NCBI RefSeq assembly: GCF_001641265.1
Contig: NW_020167525.1
Coordinates: 124,001-188,000, forward strand
Direction: 5' to 3'
From: Pseudogymnoascus destructans
Lineage: Eukaryota; Ascomycota; Leotiomycetes; Thelebolales; Thelebolaceae
Length of the DNA: 64,000 nt
The position numbers were made by a program, and so were the translations under genes. How positions within the stretch are numbered: the stretch's first letter is position 1; every line of letters starts with the position of its first letter. Positions 20,247 to 31,305 of the stretch are shown here, piece by piece. The notes beneath the pieces are model-generated. The model saw only the letters and a program-made list of their open reading frames with translations. It had not been told where the DNA came from and made no database searches.

Positions 20247-21277
20247 CTAGGCCCCGTAGGCCGCCCCAACTTCCCCATCCTCCCCCTCCCTCCTTCCATC
20301 ACCCCGAGTCGGAGCGACCGCGGGAGCGGCAGCGGTGGGCAGTTTGCCCACAGCAGCCACCAACTCCCCCAAGAGAGCAGGAACGCTCTCCTGTTCCGTC
20401 CGAAGACGGCGCAGCGACGACCGAATTTGCTGCCCAGAGTCAGCATCAAAACCATACCGAGTCACAAGGGGAAGGGGGGATACTCACGGCCAGCCCCAAC
20501 TCGAGGGCAGCCCGAGTGGCGCGTGCCTCCTCGTAGAGGTCACGCTCCGCCTCGGAGCGGAACTTTGGCACGCTCTGGGCAGCCAGGAGGGCCACCCGAT
20601 TGGCCTCGGTGGCGGCGGCGACGACTTCGGTGGGGATGAGGGGGGTGGCCTCTTCGGCGGCCAGGAGGGCCGCAAACTCTTCCCCGAGGAACCAGGGCAG
20701 CTTCCACCAAAGTCAGCAACGGCCAACCAAACCAAACACCGAACCCCAGAAGAAAACCTACCGGGACGCAAGGTGAGTGCTGCGCGGTGCAGTACCCACA
20801 CTTCGAACTGGTCGAGGACCAGACGCAGTCGTGGGACTGGATCCCACGGGCTTTGGCCCGAAGGCAGCGCAAACAGAGCACACGGAAGGCAACCGTAAGG
20901 GCCCCGGAGGGGGTCGGAACCGGCATCTTCGATTCTTTGGATTTGAATGGAATCTGCGATTCCGTTAGCCAAGCCCAAGTTATCACCAGCGCGCCAACGC
21001 GCTCCCATCACCTACTCGTTCATTCAGATTGTGGATATCCTATACAATCAGTTAGTAGATGATCAAGAAACGGACGGGGAGTGGCCACTTACTGGTCTCG
21101 GAGGTCGGTTTGTGGGCGTTGTTGTTGTGAAGCAATAAAAAACGAGAAAGTGGGCGAAGCTCTGAACTCAGATTTGGCTTACAACAATGACACCCGAATC
21201 GGGTTAGCGCAGCTACCCTCCTTGCGCGATGGGGAACTTTCGACGCGTACCTGTAGCGGATACCTCCCGGTGCTCAT
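20247..21277 (-). CDS. Six-exon gene antisense to Gypsy-B, cysteine-rich protein
   Basis: Between the Gypsy-B chromodomain and 3' LTR the minus strand can be spliced into one frame. Exons (in transcription order): 21277-21251, 21161-21093, 21039-21016, 20953-20762, 20700-20488, 20429-20247. The introns have GTACGC, GTAAGT, GTAGGT, GTAGGT and GTGAGT donors and AG acceptors, sizes 53-89 bp, several with CTAAC/CTGAC branch sites. Every exon is a multiple of three, giving a 235-residue product. It starts MSTGRYPLQ. It contains a cluster CLRCLRAKARGIQSHDC, then SSKCGYCTAQHSPC (pattern C-x2-C-x12-C-x8-C-x2-C-x6-C), and then an Ala/Glu-rich helical half (FLGEEFAALLAAEEATPL; RNVAL-type heptads to LGELVAAVGKLP). 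The cysteine part looks zinc-binding; function is unknown. Region is GC-rich compared with the rest of the element. The spliced model is my reconstruction, so the exact first exon is the least certain. Confidence 0.65.
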
Positions 21278-21530
21278 TCGGACCATCACCACTAAGCTAG
21301 AGATTGAACAAAGAAAACAAAAAGTAGTCGCATACCAGACGGAGCTGATACGGTAGTACTGCTCCAGGATTATTTTTTTCCATCTCCCGGCACATCAGAC
21401 CAATGCGGTTGTCACTAATGCGGCCACGCGCGCAAACCCTACGACAAAGAACGCCCAAGTCACTGACGCTACCCGGATGGGTTCCGGACCATAGGCGGGC
21501 GGCGTGCTTTGCGGACAAAGCACTCTCTTA

Positions 21531-21543
21531 CGACAGGGGGTAG
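21531..21543 (+). promoter_or_regulatory. Polypurine tract of Gypsy-B
   Basis: CGACAGGGGGTAG directly precedes the 3' LTR, the usual plus-strand primer position in LTR retrotransposons. Confidence 0.7.
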
Positions 21544-21914
21544 TGTAAGGATGCCTCCGTACCTAGATACTCGAAGAACCTGTCTCAGAACTGTTACGGT
21601 CACTACAAGCATGGAATCCGACTCGGTGGGGTTTCGAACCAGTAGAGGATCATATAGCGAGTTACACTATAGTGGGGGACGGTAAGTGTATAGGGTTCAG
21701 GGCCGATGCAGACCTGTTGCGGTGGAAGGTTCAGGGCTAGGGTTGGGATAACCGAGTCGGGCCCGTTTCGGGAGTTAAGGAAACAGACTCAACGGGGTTC
21801 CCCCTTCATCTTTTTTGTATCCTTCGTAGTAGACCTATAGGATAGCATCCGTTTAGCCTCCGACTCGCACTCTCATATGCTATTACTGTGAGCTGGGTGC
21901 CCTGTGTCCTTACA
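21544..21914 (+). repeat. Gypsy-B 3' LTR
   Basis: 371 bp beginning TGTAAGGATGCC and ending CTGTGTCCTTACA, matching the left LTRs at 6856 and 7268. Confidence 0.88.
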
Positions 21915-22690
21915 ATCATAACAATTAGCATGTTAGATATACTCGATCTATTCTACTTACAATGGATAACTTCACTGCTCATATTAAAGCTGTTGATTCA
22001 ACACCTCTGCCATCAAATATTCAGATTATTTAGCTTCCTCTAAATGTAACAAGTCGATTTCAAGCTTTAGATCAAGGTGTCATAGCATCATTAAAAGCTC
22101 ATTATCATCGGCAATGGCTCAAATATATGTTAGAAGTATATGAACATAATCAAGATCCTTTACAAACAATGAACCTCCACTTTGCGCTTCGATGGCTTAT
22201 TCGAGCATGGAATCACGACCTTTGAAATACGACTATTTATAACTGTTTCTGGAAAAGCACAATTCTACAGCAGCCAATTTAGCTTCCAATCCACCCACTT
22301 CCAAATATAGATCACCTTTATCAACAAGTACAACAAGCTGGCCTTATTTATGATGCAATGGATATCTCGAACTTTCTAAATCCAGTAGAGGAGGACATAC
22401 AAGAGGCAGAGGAAGAGTTAGAGGAGGTAATTTCACAATATATCCCAAATTCTAAACCTTAAGATGTTGAGGAAGAGAATGAGCTACTTATGCAGCCGCC
22501 TGTGCTTACACCACAGACTGCCTTAGAGGCTGTTCAAACCTTAATTGAGTTCATAGAATCTGGGAATAGTAGCATAGTGATGACAGAAACAACGGCGTTT
22601 CTACGTTCATTTGAACGCTATGAAAGGCATCTAAAGCTTCAATTGGTAAATCAGAGTGTTCAAGGGACACTAGAAGGGTGGATTACATAA
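21915..22690 (+). pseudogene. pogo/Tigger-type DDE transposase relic
   Basis: Reading through several stops gives the end of a DDE_1 domain (LPLNVTSRFQALDQGVIASL, then KAHYHRQWLKYMLEVYEHNQ and LRWLIRAWNHD). A last open piece at 22490-22690 has the Leu-rich C-terminal region (ALEAVQTLIEFIE). The first two catalytic Asp are absent, cut off by the Gypsy-B LTR. It is more AT-rich and more decayed than the intact pogo element at 32.8 kb. Confidence 0.65.
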
Positions 22691-22751
22691 GGCAAATAAC
22701 AGTCATGTGAATTTCTCGACCCAGGCTTGGATTTGTGACTGAGGGAGATCT

Positions 22752-22935
22752 TGTTGGACTCGAACAGCCAGGGCGTGGTTTCCCGATTAGGCGACACAAC
22801 GCCGTCGCTCCTGCATCAGCTGCATCACTATATAGCTTCAGAAGAAGAACATCCTTACGATGCTCTTCAATCAATCAATCAATCCAATACGATTCAATGC
22901 ATTGATACCCCAACAGTGACCATCCTCGGTCAACA
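22752..22935 (+). repeat. Copia-1 5' LTR
   Basis: Starts TGTTGGACTCG and ends CGGTCAACA. I count two differences from the other LTR at 29916-30099, both transitions, so the insertion is fairly recent. Confidence 0.93.
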
Positions 22936-23167
22936 GTTATGAGCCCGGCATAGCATCCGCATATGATTCACTCGGTGATTCACCTCCTGTTCAGACCGAA
23001 TCGAAGAACGAATCAACCTCGTAGAAGGGCAGCCAGTCCTCTACAAACCAACCAGTTCCAGAAGGCACCATAAGCCCTTACTGGACAAACCAAGGGCATA
23101 TCGCTGCCTGCCGCCCATCAAAGCCAGCGATACGGTCCAATCTGGAACCTGCTGCACAACCGTACAA

Positions 23168-26100
23168 ATGGCCGAACAGGCCCAATCCAAGCAGATCGTG
23201 ATTCTGCACTCCAAAGACTGGTTCAAATGGCTGCAGAACGTCAAGCTGTATGCCAAGAGCTTGCCTACCGACGTATGGCAATACATAGATCCAAAACTCG
23301 ATGAAGAACCAGCCATACGGGCGATTCCTTCTCAGCCAAAGCCATCCGACTATGCCCTAGAGGCTACAACATGGGCCCAAGTGCCCGCAACACAGCTGGA
23401 GATCTTCAAAATTGATATGATGATGTGGAAGGAAGACCAGAAGGAAGCCGTACAAATACATCAATGTCTACAGAAATACCAGGCATATATCAACTCAACC
23501 GTTCATAACAACAACGTTTCTTTCTACAAAGATGCCAACAGCGTATGGCAAACTATCACAGCATTGAAAGCTCGACTTTCCCCATCCGACCGAGCCCGCG
23601 AACTTGAACTGTCGAACAACTATGCCCAGTTGAAAAGGATAGGGAAGAACGAGGTAATCAGTGATGCCTGGATCAAGAAGTGGGAAGACACCTACACTGA
23701 ATGCAGCGATGCTGGCTTGCCTGAAGTGAGCGGCGACCGCCCATTGTATGACTTCTTACAAGTAATCTATACAGTTGACGAATCATGGTCTACTGCTCAA
23801 GGCATAGCTTTCGAACAGATGCTGAGCATGGATTCAAAATTACCAACATTGTACGTCTTGCTGAACGATATCGAAATCACCGCAGATTGATCACCGTCGC
23901 CAAACCAAGGGCAGACATCACAATTGCCTTGCGTTTGTGGTGTCAAGCATCAATACGTCGATTGCCCATATCTCAATGATGCTATCCAAACTCCAGGGTG
24001 GCAAAAGAATGAGAAGACAGCCGCCAAAGTGGCAAATGCTCTTCGAAAATTCAAAGTAAAGCAGCAGGTCGACAAGCAGCTTGCAAACTGGAGAAAGGAG
24101 CAAGAAGAGAAGACGAAATCCAACCTCAATTCCAGCGACGCTGTAGAGCCACAAAAGAAAGGGTCATGGGCAACGGCTATAAGAAGCTCCTTCACTGGCT
24201 CAACAGATGACTTCCTACAAGACTGCACACTGCTCGACTCTGCTTGCACCGACCATGTGATAAATCACTGAAGAAAAGAACGCTTCGTCAAGACAAGATC
24301 CGCAGGGCCTGACGACATCCTATACGCTGGTAAAGATCAGTATCAGATTGAAGCTTTCAGCAATAGCTGGATCGAAATCATGACTCCAACAGGGAGAGAG
24401 CGCCAGGATGTTGGGAACGTAGCGTACGTACCAGGGTTTCTAACAAACTGCATATCACTGAGCCAGTTGAAGAAGAAGAACGTGCATTTCGATTCCCAGC
24501 TTGACCGACTACACAGCAATGGAAAAACGCTTGTTACTTTACAGCCTTCTCACGGCCATTGGATGCTCAAACACAACATACAGCTGCCCTCGACTGTATT
24601 CGCCAGCAAGAGGAGCACTGCCCAAACCCAGAGCACGAAGACTGCAGCTCACTGGCATGATGTCCTTGCACATGCGGGCCGTGAAGTTATCGACCATCTA
24701 CAGAACGCAACAATGGGTTGTGAAGTCGACTTCTCAGAGCCATGCCCATCGACGATAGACTGCAGCACTTGTGCTGTTTCCAAGATGACCAAGCAAGTGT
24801 CACGACGTACAGATGTTGAGGAATACTCTGAAGAAGCATGGTTCCGTGTAGAATGCGATATAATTTTTAATCAGGTTGGATACAACCGGCATGAGTACAC
24901 TCTACACAACAGATGCAAAACAACACTTGTCAACCTAGTGTACACCATCCAAAAGAAGTCTGACGCTCTCCGAATCATCAAGGCTGCAATACGTCTCATA
25001 AAACAGCGATGGCAAGGCAGAGTAGTCTTCATACGACTAGATGGCGAATCAGCTCTCCAGGAAAGCTTCGATCAAGCATGCGAAGAAGAGGGTATCACCC
25101 CAGAGCGCACAGCACCAGACACCGCAGCTCAAAATGGTGGTAGCGAACGCAGCGGCCGTACGATCATTACGAAAGCACAAACAATGGTGGTTGCAGCCGG
25201 TCTTCCAGACTTCCTATGGCCAGAGGTACACAAAGCCGCTGGCTACATTCTCAACCGTACACCACACAAGCAGCTCAATTGGCAAACACCCATGGGGGTC
25301 ATGAGAAAGGAGAAGCCTCGAATTGGACACCTACGACGATACGGGTGTAGGGCATACGCTATGCGCCATGGTGTGCCAAAAAAGGACAAACTCCAGCCCC
25401 GAGCTCACATTGGCTATCTTGTTGGCTACGACTCAACCAACATCTTCCGAATCTGGATTCCAAGCATCGAACGTGTGATACGCACACGGGATGTGATTTT
25501 TGATGAGGAAACCTTGTATAACCCAGCTGACATTGATTGGAGTCAACTCCATGAATCTGAGACAGTTGAGGACCTCGTTGAAGTGCTAGATCCGCTAGCA
25601 GCATCACAAAAAGAACCAGAGGATGAAGATACCATAATTGTTGACTGGCAGGGAGCTATAGCTTCACGGAAGCCTGTTAAGTCAAAACCAGCTTATTCCA
25701 AGCCCCAAAACCAAGACCAATTGCTGTCTCCGCAATTGACTCCATCTCCGCAGTCAATGCTATCTCCCCAGTTAGCAGCGTCACTCTCACCACTGCCAGA
25801 GATTCATGTTCAGCCCCAGCTACATGCATCTAATAACGGAGATTCTGAAGATCTCGTCGTACCAACCAGCTATCACCTTGAAGGAGGACAACCATCACGC
25901 AATGGCTCTGATTTCAGTGAAGCCAACATCATTCCTGGCGGGAGAACGCGACGGTCAGCCTATGCAACGCACAGTCAGCCCCCTACTAAGGCTATTGTCA
26001 GCTTCCAACCATTCTACGCTGCGTTCTCAGCTGGAAGGGCGATGCCCAAGCTAAAGATTCATAGGGATAACCTTCCTACAACACCAAGGAATTGGAGGGA

Positions 26101-27082
26101 GATGCTGGCCCATCCACACGCTGAAGAATTCAGGGTCGCCGCGCAGAAAGAACATGATGACCTTCGCAAGAGAGTCTTTGAGTACGTCGACTCAGGCTAC
26201 TCAGAACAAAAACCACTACCGCTTATGTGGGTTTTCACATACAAATTCGATCCTGATGGCTTCTTGATCAAGCACAAGGCCAGACTCTGCGCACGCTGAG
26301 ATCTACAGGAAACCACGGATGAGACGTATGCAGCAACACTGGCTGCACAAACCTTTAGGTTTATGATGGCCATTGCCGCCTACTTTGACCTTGAAGTATG
26401 GCAATATGACGCTGTTAACGCCTTCGCCAACTCAACACTTGACCCACCTATCCTCTGCAGATGCCCAGACGGCTTCGAAAACTTTGGGTGTGCAGTTTGG
26501 CTGCTCATGGCATTGTACGGTCTTAAGGTCTCGCCACTTCTTTGGTATAGGGAGTTCACAGCTACTCTGGCAGATCTGGGCCTTTCGCCTGTCCTGGGAG
26601 TGAACTGTTTATTCACGAATGGCTGGCTCACTCTCCTTTTCTATGTGGACGATGTCATTCTCTTTTGTAGTACAGCTAACCTTCCTAAAATGAGGGTCTT
26701 TGAAGCTAAGCTTTTAAAGAGATATGAGTTCAGAAAGCTTGGAGAGATCGACCACTTTCTTGGTATTAGAGTGATTCGGGACAGAGCATCAAAAAAGGTC
26801 TGGCTTCTTCAGGATGCCTACATTTCTAAGATAGTAGCAAAATACAACGTCAAACCGCACCAGACGAAGCCCAAAACACCACTACCAACCACTCCACTCA
26901 TGACTAACTCTCTACAAGCCTCGAAGAATGAGATATATGAGTATCAACAGAAGGTGGGCTCCATCAACTACTCTAGCGTCATAACGCGCGCAGATATTGC
27001 TAGGGCAGTTCAAAGTTGTCCGAATTTCTACAGAACCCCTCAAGAGAACACCTCTTCGCTGTCGACCAGACTATTGGGGTAG
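23168..27082 (+). pseudogene. Copia-1 Gag-Pol polyprotein, three in-frame TGA codons
   Basis: One frame runs through the whole stretch and is interrupted only by TGA at 23888, 24269 and 26297, plus a shift near 27060. Gag: KQIVILHSKDWFKWLQNVKL and a knuckle-like CVCGVKHQYVDC. Protease: LLDSACTDHVINH. Pre-integrase finger: HWHDVLAHAGREVI ... CSTCAVSK. Integrase core: VECDIIFNQVGYNRHEYTLH, then PDTAAQNGGSERSGRTI. A Pro/Ser-rich linker follows. RT: WQYDAVNAFANSTLDPPILC and LLFYVDDVILF. Because all breaks are TGA, a history of C-to-T change at CGA codons is plausible for some of them. Confidence 0.88.
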
Positions 27083-27259
27083 AGGTAGACAGTCTGATAT
27101 GCCATTGCGATGAATACACGCTATGTGATAGACGCTATGCGATATGCGATATACCCTCCAAAAAAGCCAAGCAAAGCCAAGCCCATAGCTAGTCATGCCA
27201 ACCTCCGCCGTCAGATGTCAGAAATTATATTAACCCCAACCTATCCTCCTCCAACCTCC

Positions 27260-29056
27260 TCACACCCGCCCCTCCCACCCCTCAACCCCCCTCTTCGCCC
27301 CCCTCCCCGGCTTCCCCTCATACCACTCCCCCACCCACCCCTTCAGAATCTCAATCTCCTTATCCACCACCTTCTTCACCCCCGGATCAATATAATTCTT
27401 CAAAATCAAATCACTGCAATGGAACCCCCCCGGAATAATTATCACCGGAATCTCCTCGGTGCTCGTCAGCGGCCCGCCAGGGCGGAACTCAGACGACACG
27501 CCAGCGGTGCGCCAGGGGTCCAGCTCGCCGTTGACGTAGAGGAGGCGCTTGGACTTGCGGGGGGTCCAGCCGGAGGTGTAGTGGTTGGGGACGTCGACGG
27601 TGCGGCCGAAGGCGGAGTTGGGGGAGCCTTGGGAGGGGGGGAAGAAGAGCTCGCATTGGCGCTGCCAGTAGGCGGTGTTGATGTTGCGGGAGACGATGGT
27701 TTTGTGGTTCTTGGGGGCACCGCTTCGGGGGGTGTTAGTTTATGGATTGTAGTCTATGTATGGAGTGGTAGGGGAGAAAACGTACCCTTGCCACCAGCCA
27801 AACGGCTCATTGCACAACATCCACTGCCACTGGCGATCAATTGCATTTCCGACGGTGTGATCAGTGAACAGCTTGTTGTCCGGGTTATACGTGTCGTAGC
27901 ACTCAATGGACGCCGGATCCTCGTAGCCGTAAACCTGGCACGACTCAGGGAGGTAAACCTGCTTCACCCACTGCGCGTAGCCCTCGAGCGCCTTAGCGAC
28001 GCCAACGCCAGCTACGCCGTTGGTGGACGCGCCGGTGCTGTTGGAATGGGTGCCCTCGACGTAGTCGCAGAAGATGGTTAGGGGTTGGGGTGTGTAGAAG
28101 GTGTTGGACTGTTCTTGCGATGGGCCGTATTCCAGGACACTGGGTTGGATTAGCCTTTGCTGGCTTTCCCAACCTACGGGGGACTCACCTAGAGAAATCA
28201 TCATTCCTCAGCTTGCCCAATCCAAACTTCTCCTTCAATGCTACCTGCTCCTTCTGCGAACCCTTCGCAAACACCTTATCGATGTACTCCACGGCCTTCG
28301 ACACATCCGAGCTGCAGTTTCTCGGCATCGCCTTCTCGACAGGCACAAAGTACTGCCAGTAGTCATCGATGGCCTCGACTGGCGCACTGCTGGAATGGTA
28401 CGCCCAGAAGGTGCCTGGGGATACAGACTCGGTCCACGCGGAGAGCGAGCCGGCGTAGGAACCACCCATCATGATCCATGGGGCGTGTGCAGCGTCCGAT
28501 TTGTGCGAGGGATCAAATGGGAGTTGCGCAGTAGCAGCAATGCGGACGAAATCTGCGATGGAGTTGCGAAGAGTGAGCTGCTTAAGGTTGTGGCCCGTGA
28601 GGTCTGCATAGGGAGACGATTCACCCCAGTAGCGGTCTGTGGGAAGGGAGTTAGCTACAGCTGCTCAATTGAAGGTAGAAGGGAAATTGGCGACGCACGC
28701 TCAACCATCACCACAGCGCCATTAACTTCCTGAGCAAACTTCCCCGTCAGGGTCGCGTTGGTGAGGTATCCCTCATACTCGTCCGCGGCCGTCTCGCCGG
28801 GCGTGAAGAGGATGATCGGCGACCCTGGACCACCCCAATGCTCCGAGTTCCACCACACGTGCTGTCCGAACGTGTCGCCGTGGGGCAGATCATGGTCGAG
28901 CAGCTGCGTGAAGACGAAATTGCCCGTTGAATTCGAGATGCGCGCCGTAGCAGCCGGCGGGAGCGGGACAGCCGGAGGCACGAGTCGTAGGCGTGTAGCA
29001 GAGGCCGGGGTGAGGAGGGCCAGCAGGCCAAGGGTGAGAGCGGCGGAGAGCTGCAT
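27260..29056 (-). CDS. Secreted S28-family serine carboxypeptidase, four exons
   Basis: Peptidase family S28 (prolyl carboxypeptidase / DPP-II-like) cleaves at proline-containing sites in acidic secreted or vacuolar compartments. Start at 29056 gives a signal peptide (MQLSAALTLGLLALLTPASA). Introns at 28637-28698, 28140-28188 and 27723-27785 all have GT-AG ends and keep phase, giving 540 residues. The first junction restores VMVEHRYWGES, a family hallmark. The catalytic triad is present: nucleophile in MMGGSYAGSLSAW, Asp in NGELDPWR, His in PGGFHCSDL. The order DHDLPHGDTFGQHVWWN near the N-terminus also fits S28. Upstream ORFs beginning at 29203 only add 5' leader. The gene lies within the DNA inverted together with the 3' end of Copia-1, but appears intact. 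Its former upstream and downstream neighbours have been exchanged. Confidence 0.9.
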
Positions 29057-29744
29057 TGTTGCAGTTGGTCGTGAGGGGATTGGAGGAAGGAGAGGCGAAG
29101 AGGAGAAGAGACAGAAGTAAACCAGGACAGCAGCTCGACGCAACGAGCTTGCTGGACCTAGGTGCTTACCTCTCTCTCCCTCCCGACAAACGAACGGGCA
29201 CACGACGATTTATAAAGAGGACCACAGCAGCAGCCTCGTGCTGGCGCCAGATCGGCACGGTAAGACAGATGTCTCCTTCCAAAAGCATACTTGCACGCCG
29301 AGGCTAGGGAGATTCCCTTGCTGCCCTGCCACCCTGCCACCCTGCCAGCCACCTTACCTTCCTTCCTGTGGCTACCCACCTACGAGTAGCACTCTCAATC
29401 CCTGTGTCTTCAGGCGTACGAGAAAGCCATAGCTGCTGATTGCGCAGGGTGATTTGCGATTGGCAGCGAATGTGGCAGGTGTAGATCGCTGTCTCGGCTA
29501 GGAATACAGTCAATCACGATAAGTCGATGCGGGGCGTGTCAAGGAAACATATCGAGTTAATGTACCGTACGGAGGATTGAAAAAATGTAATATGGTCAGA
29601 CGAGACATCTGTGGTACTAAACCATAGACGGGGAGGTTATCGGATATGGAGAAAGGCAGACGAGGCATTTTTACGGAGTTGCATTAGGGAACGGTGGAAA
29701 GGATACTCAGAATTTATGTTTTGGTGATGTTTTACTTATGACAA
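29057..29744. other. Upstream region of the S28 gene
   Basis: No gene is recognised. It includes a repetitive tract CCCTGCCACCCTGCCACCCT (about 29320-29340) and should contain the S28 promoter. I see no clear TATA box. Confidence 0.4.
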
Positions 29745-29915
29745 GAAAGGGCCATGTCATTGTTGGATCCCAGAGACAAAAAAAGAACGAGACGCTGCAG
29801 AAGTTGAAATACATGGAATGAATGAAGAGTTGGAACCAATTTTACGTGAAGAATGGGAATTATCAAAAAAGTTGACCAGACGCGATACGAGCTTGGGAGA
29901 CCTGTTGGGAAGATC
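29745..29915 (+). other. Coding-like flank of the Copia-1 insertion site
   Basis: The plus strand keeps an open frame (ELEPILREEWELSKKLTRRD, then TSLGDLLGR) up to the GATCT target repeat. If the other flank (22751 downward on the minus strand: SPSVTNPSLGREIHMTVIC) is joined at GATCT, the frame continues. This supports the idea that Copia-1 landed in one continuous sequence whose halves are now 7 kb apart. The protein is not recognised. Confidence 0.4.
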
Positions 29916-30700
29916 TGTTGACCGAGGATGGTCACTGTTGGGGCATCGATGCATTGAATCGTATTGGATTGATTGATTGATTGAAGAGCATCGTAAGGAT
30001 GTTCTTCTTCTGAAGCTATATAGTGATGCAGCTGATGCAGGAGCGACGGCGTTGTGTCGCCTAATCGGGAAACCACGCCCTGGCTGTTCGAGTCCAACAC
30101 GCCCTTCCAGATTCATCAGTATTGGAAGCAATTTGTGAGAGTGATGGATCTGTAGGCAATGACTCTATCATGTGCAAGTTGACCGTAGTTTTCCAGCGTA
30201 GATCCACTAGTCCAAGCTGTCGCACGAATTCTTCATGCTTTTGGCGTGGGAGCTCCTTGGTGAACCCATCAGCTGGCATTTGGCTAGTCGGCACCCATTC
30301 ATTGAACGTTCCCTTCTGAACTTCTTGACGCAACCATGACTGGTGCACGTCGACATGGCGTAGTTTGGTCACCAGTTTTGGGGTCTCCCGGTTGAGGAGT
30401 CGAAGTGTCTGCTGGTTGTCGCAGAGAATAGTGAATGGTTCGTCGAGTTCGAAGTGTATGGCCTTGAAGAACCGCATCCACCACATGAGTTCGCCAGCAG
30501 TGAGTTGTAGAGCTAGAAGCTCAGCTTCCGTGCTAGAAGTAGTCACGGTTTTCTGTTTCGTAGCCCTGTAATGGATGATGCCGCCAAATAGGGTAAAGAT
30601 ATAACCTTGGGAGCTGAACCTAGTGAGTAGGTTATCGGCGAATGAAGCATCGCTTGCACACAAGAACAGGCGCTTGTAATCCTTACCCTGCCATTATACA
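29916..30700 (-). mobile_element. Copia-1 3' part (RNase H and 3' LTR), inverted
   Basis: The minus strand has RNase H from about 30690 (KDYKRLFLCASDASFADNLL, SSQGYIFTLFGGIIHYRATK, TVTTSSTEAELLALQL, LRHVDVHQSWLRQEV), then the 184-bp LTR at 30099-29916 and GATCT (29911-29915 on plus reads AGATC). It lacks everything upstream of RNase H and complements exactly what the plus-strand part lacks. Confidence 0.9.
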
Positions 30701-31305
30701 AAATAGCATAATATTCTTCTCCCACACTCACTAACTATACCTATATCTATTTAACTAGCGATGCCATCTATCAAATACCACTATCAAAACAACCCCAAAA
30801 TTCCAAATCAACCCAACCCCCCCTGCGCCACGGGACAGATGGGCCATCGCCCTACCACACCCACCTATCACATTCCCCCCCAATCCCCATCGTCCTGCAC
30901 AGTCCAGATGAAGGATCCCCCATCCATCCCCTTCCTCTACAGCCTTGCCGACCAGAATCCTTCATACAGTCCAGATGAAGGATCCCCCCACCCCTACCAT
31001 CCATCCCCTTCAGCCTCGGCTTCAGCCTCGCCGACCGGAATCCTTCATAAAGTCCCCATTGGGAGGGCTGGGAAATTAATCCCTAGGGGCTGGAAATAGC
31101 TCGTGTTCGGGGTTCGGCGGTGCAGGGCGGACAAGAGGAGGGTGGTTGGGGGGGTTGGGGCGGATGGGAAGTTTTATCCTGCAGGGATGGTGCCGGCGGA
31201 GATGGATAGTCGGTATGTAGTTGAGTTAGATTCGAGGGCAAAGCATGAGTTGGCGGGGCAGCATTAGGGGGATGGGGTGAGCGTGGGGTGATGGGGGGGG
31301 GTGGG
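30701..31305. other. Low-complexity C-rich then G-rich stretch, no firm gene
   Basis: An ORF at 30761-31099 is driven by C-rich sequence and repeats (CAGTCCAGATGAAGGATCCC occurs twice). The later part, about 31080-31266, reads FYPAGMVPAEMDSRYVVELD on the plus strand to a TAG and could be the C-terminus of a broken gene. I cannot assign it. Confidence 0.3.

Larger units (their letters stand above)
6856..21914 (+). mobile_element. Gypsy-B, decayed chromodomain LTR retrotransposon with nested insertions
   Basis: The outer boundaries are LTRs that begin TGTAAGGATGCC and end CTGTGTCCTTACA. There are two at the left (6856-7227 and 7268-7524) and one at the right (21544-21914, preceded by the purine tract GACAGGGGGTAG). 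Between the two left LTRs is a 40-bp copy of the primer-site region (TTATACAAAAAAGATCACGC..), so the left end is LTR-leader-LTR. Gag, protease, RT, RNase H, part of the integrase and a chromodomain can be followed on the plus strand. They are interrupted by Gypsy-A (8841-15540) and by a solo LTR (17983-18940). The pol-3'LTR interval carries a spliced antisense gene. Multiple frameshifts and an integrase deletion make it non-autonomous. No target duplication is found at its own ends. Confidence 0.85.
22747..27130 (+). mobile_element. Copia-1, 5' LTR to reverse transcriptase (rest displaced by inversion)
   Basis: A 184-bp LTR (22752-22935) preceded by GATCT is followed by gag, protease, integrase and RT on the plus strand. 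The element breaks off after RT (27.08-27.13 kb). Its missing RNase H and 3' LTR lie on the minus strand at 30.69-29.92 kb and are followed there by the same GATCT. Together they are one element split by an inversion of about 3.6 kb. Confidence 0.9.

Noticed and set aside
27110..28733. Plus-strand ORFs over the S28 peptidase gene
   Set aside because: They overlap exons with an intact catalytic triad on the minus strand; composition (Val/Gly/Ala runs) is typical of reverse-strand shadows.
30761..31099. 112-codon Pro/Ser-rich ORF
   Set aside because: It is low-complexity, C-rich DNA with internal repeats and no upstream or downstream gene structure.
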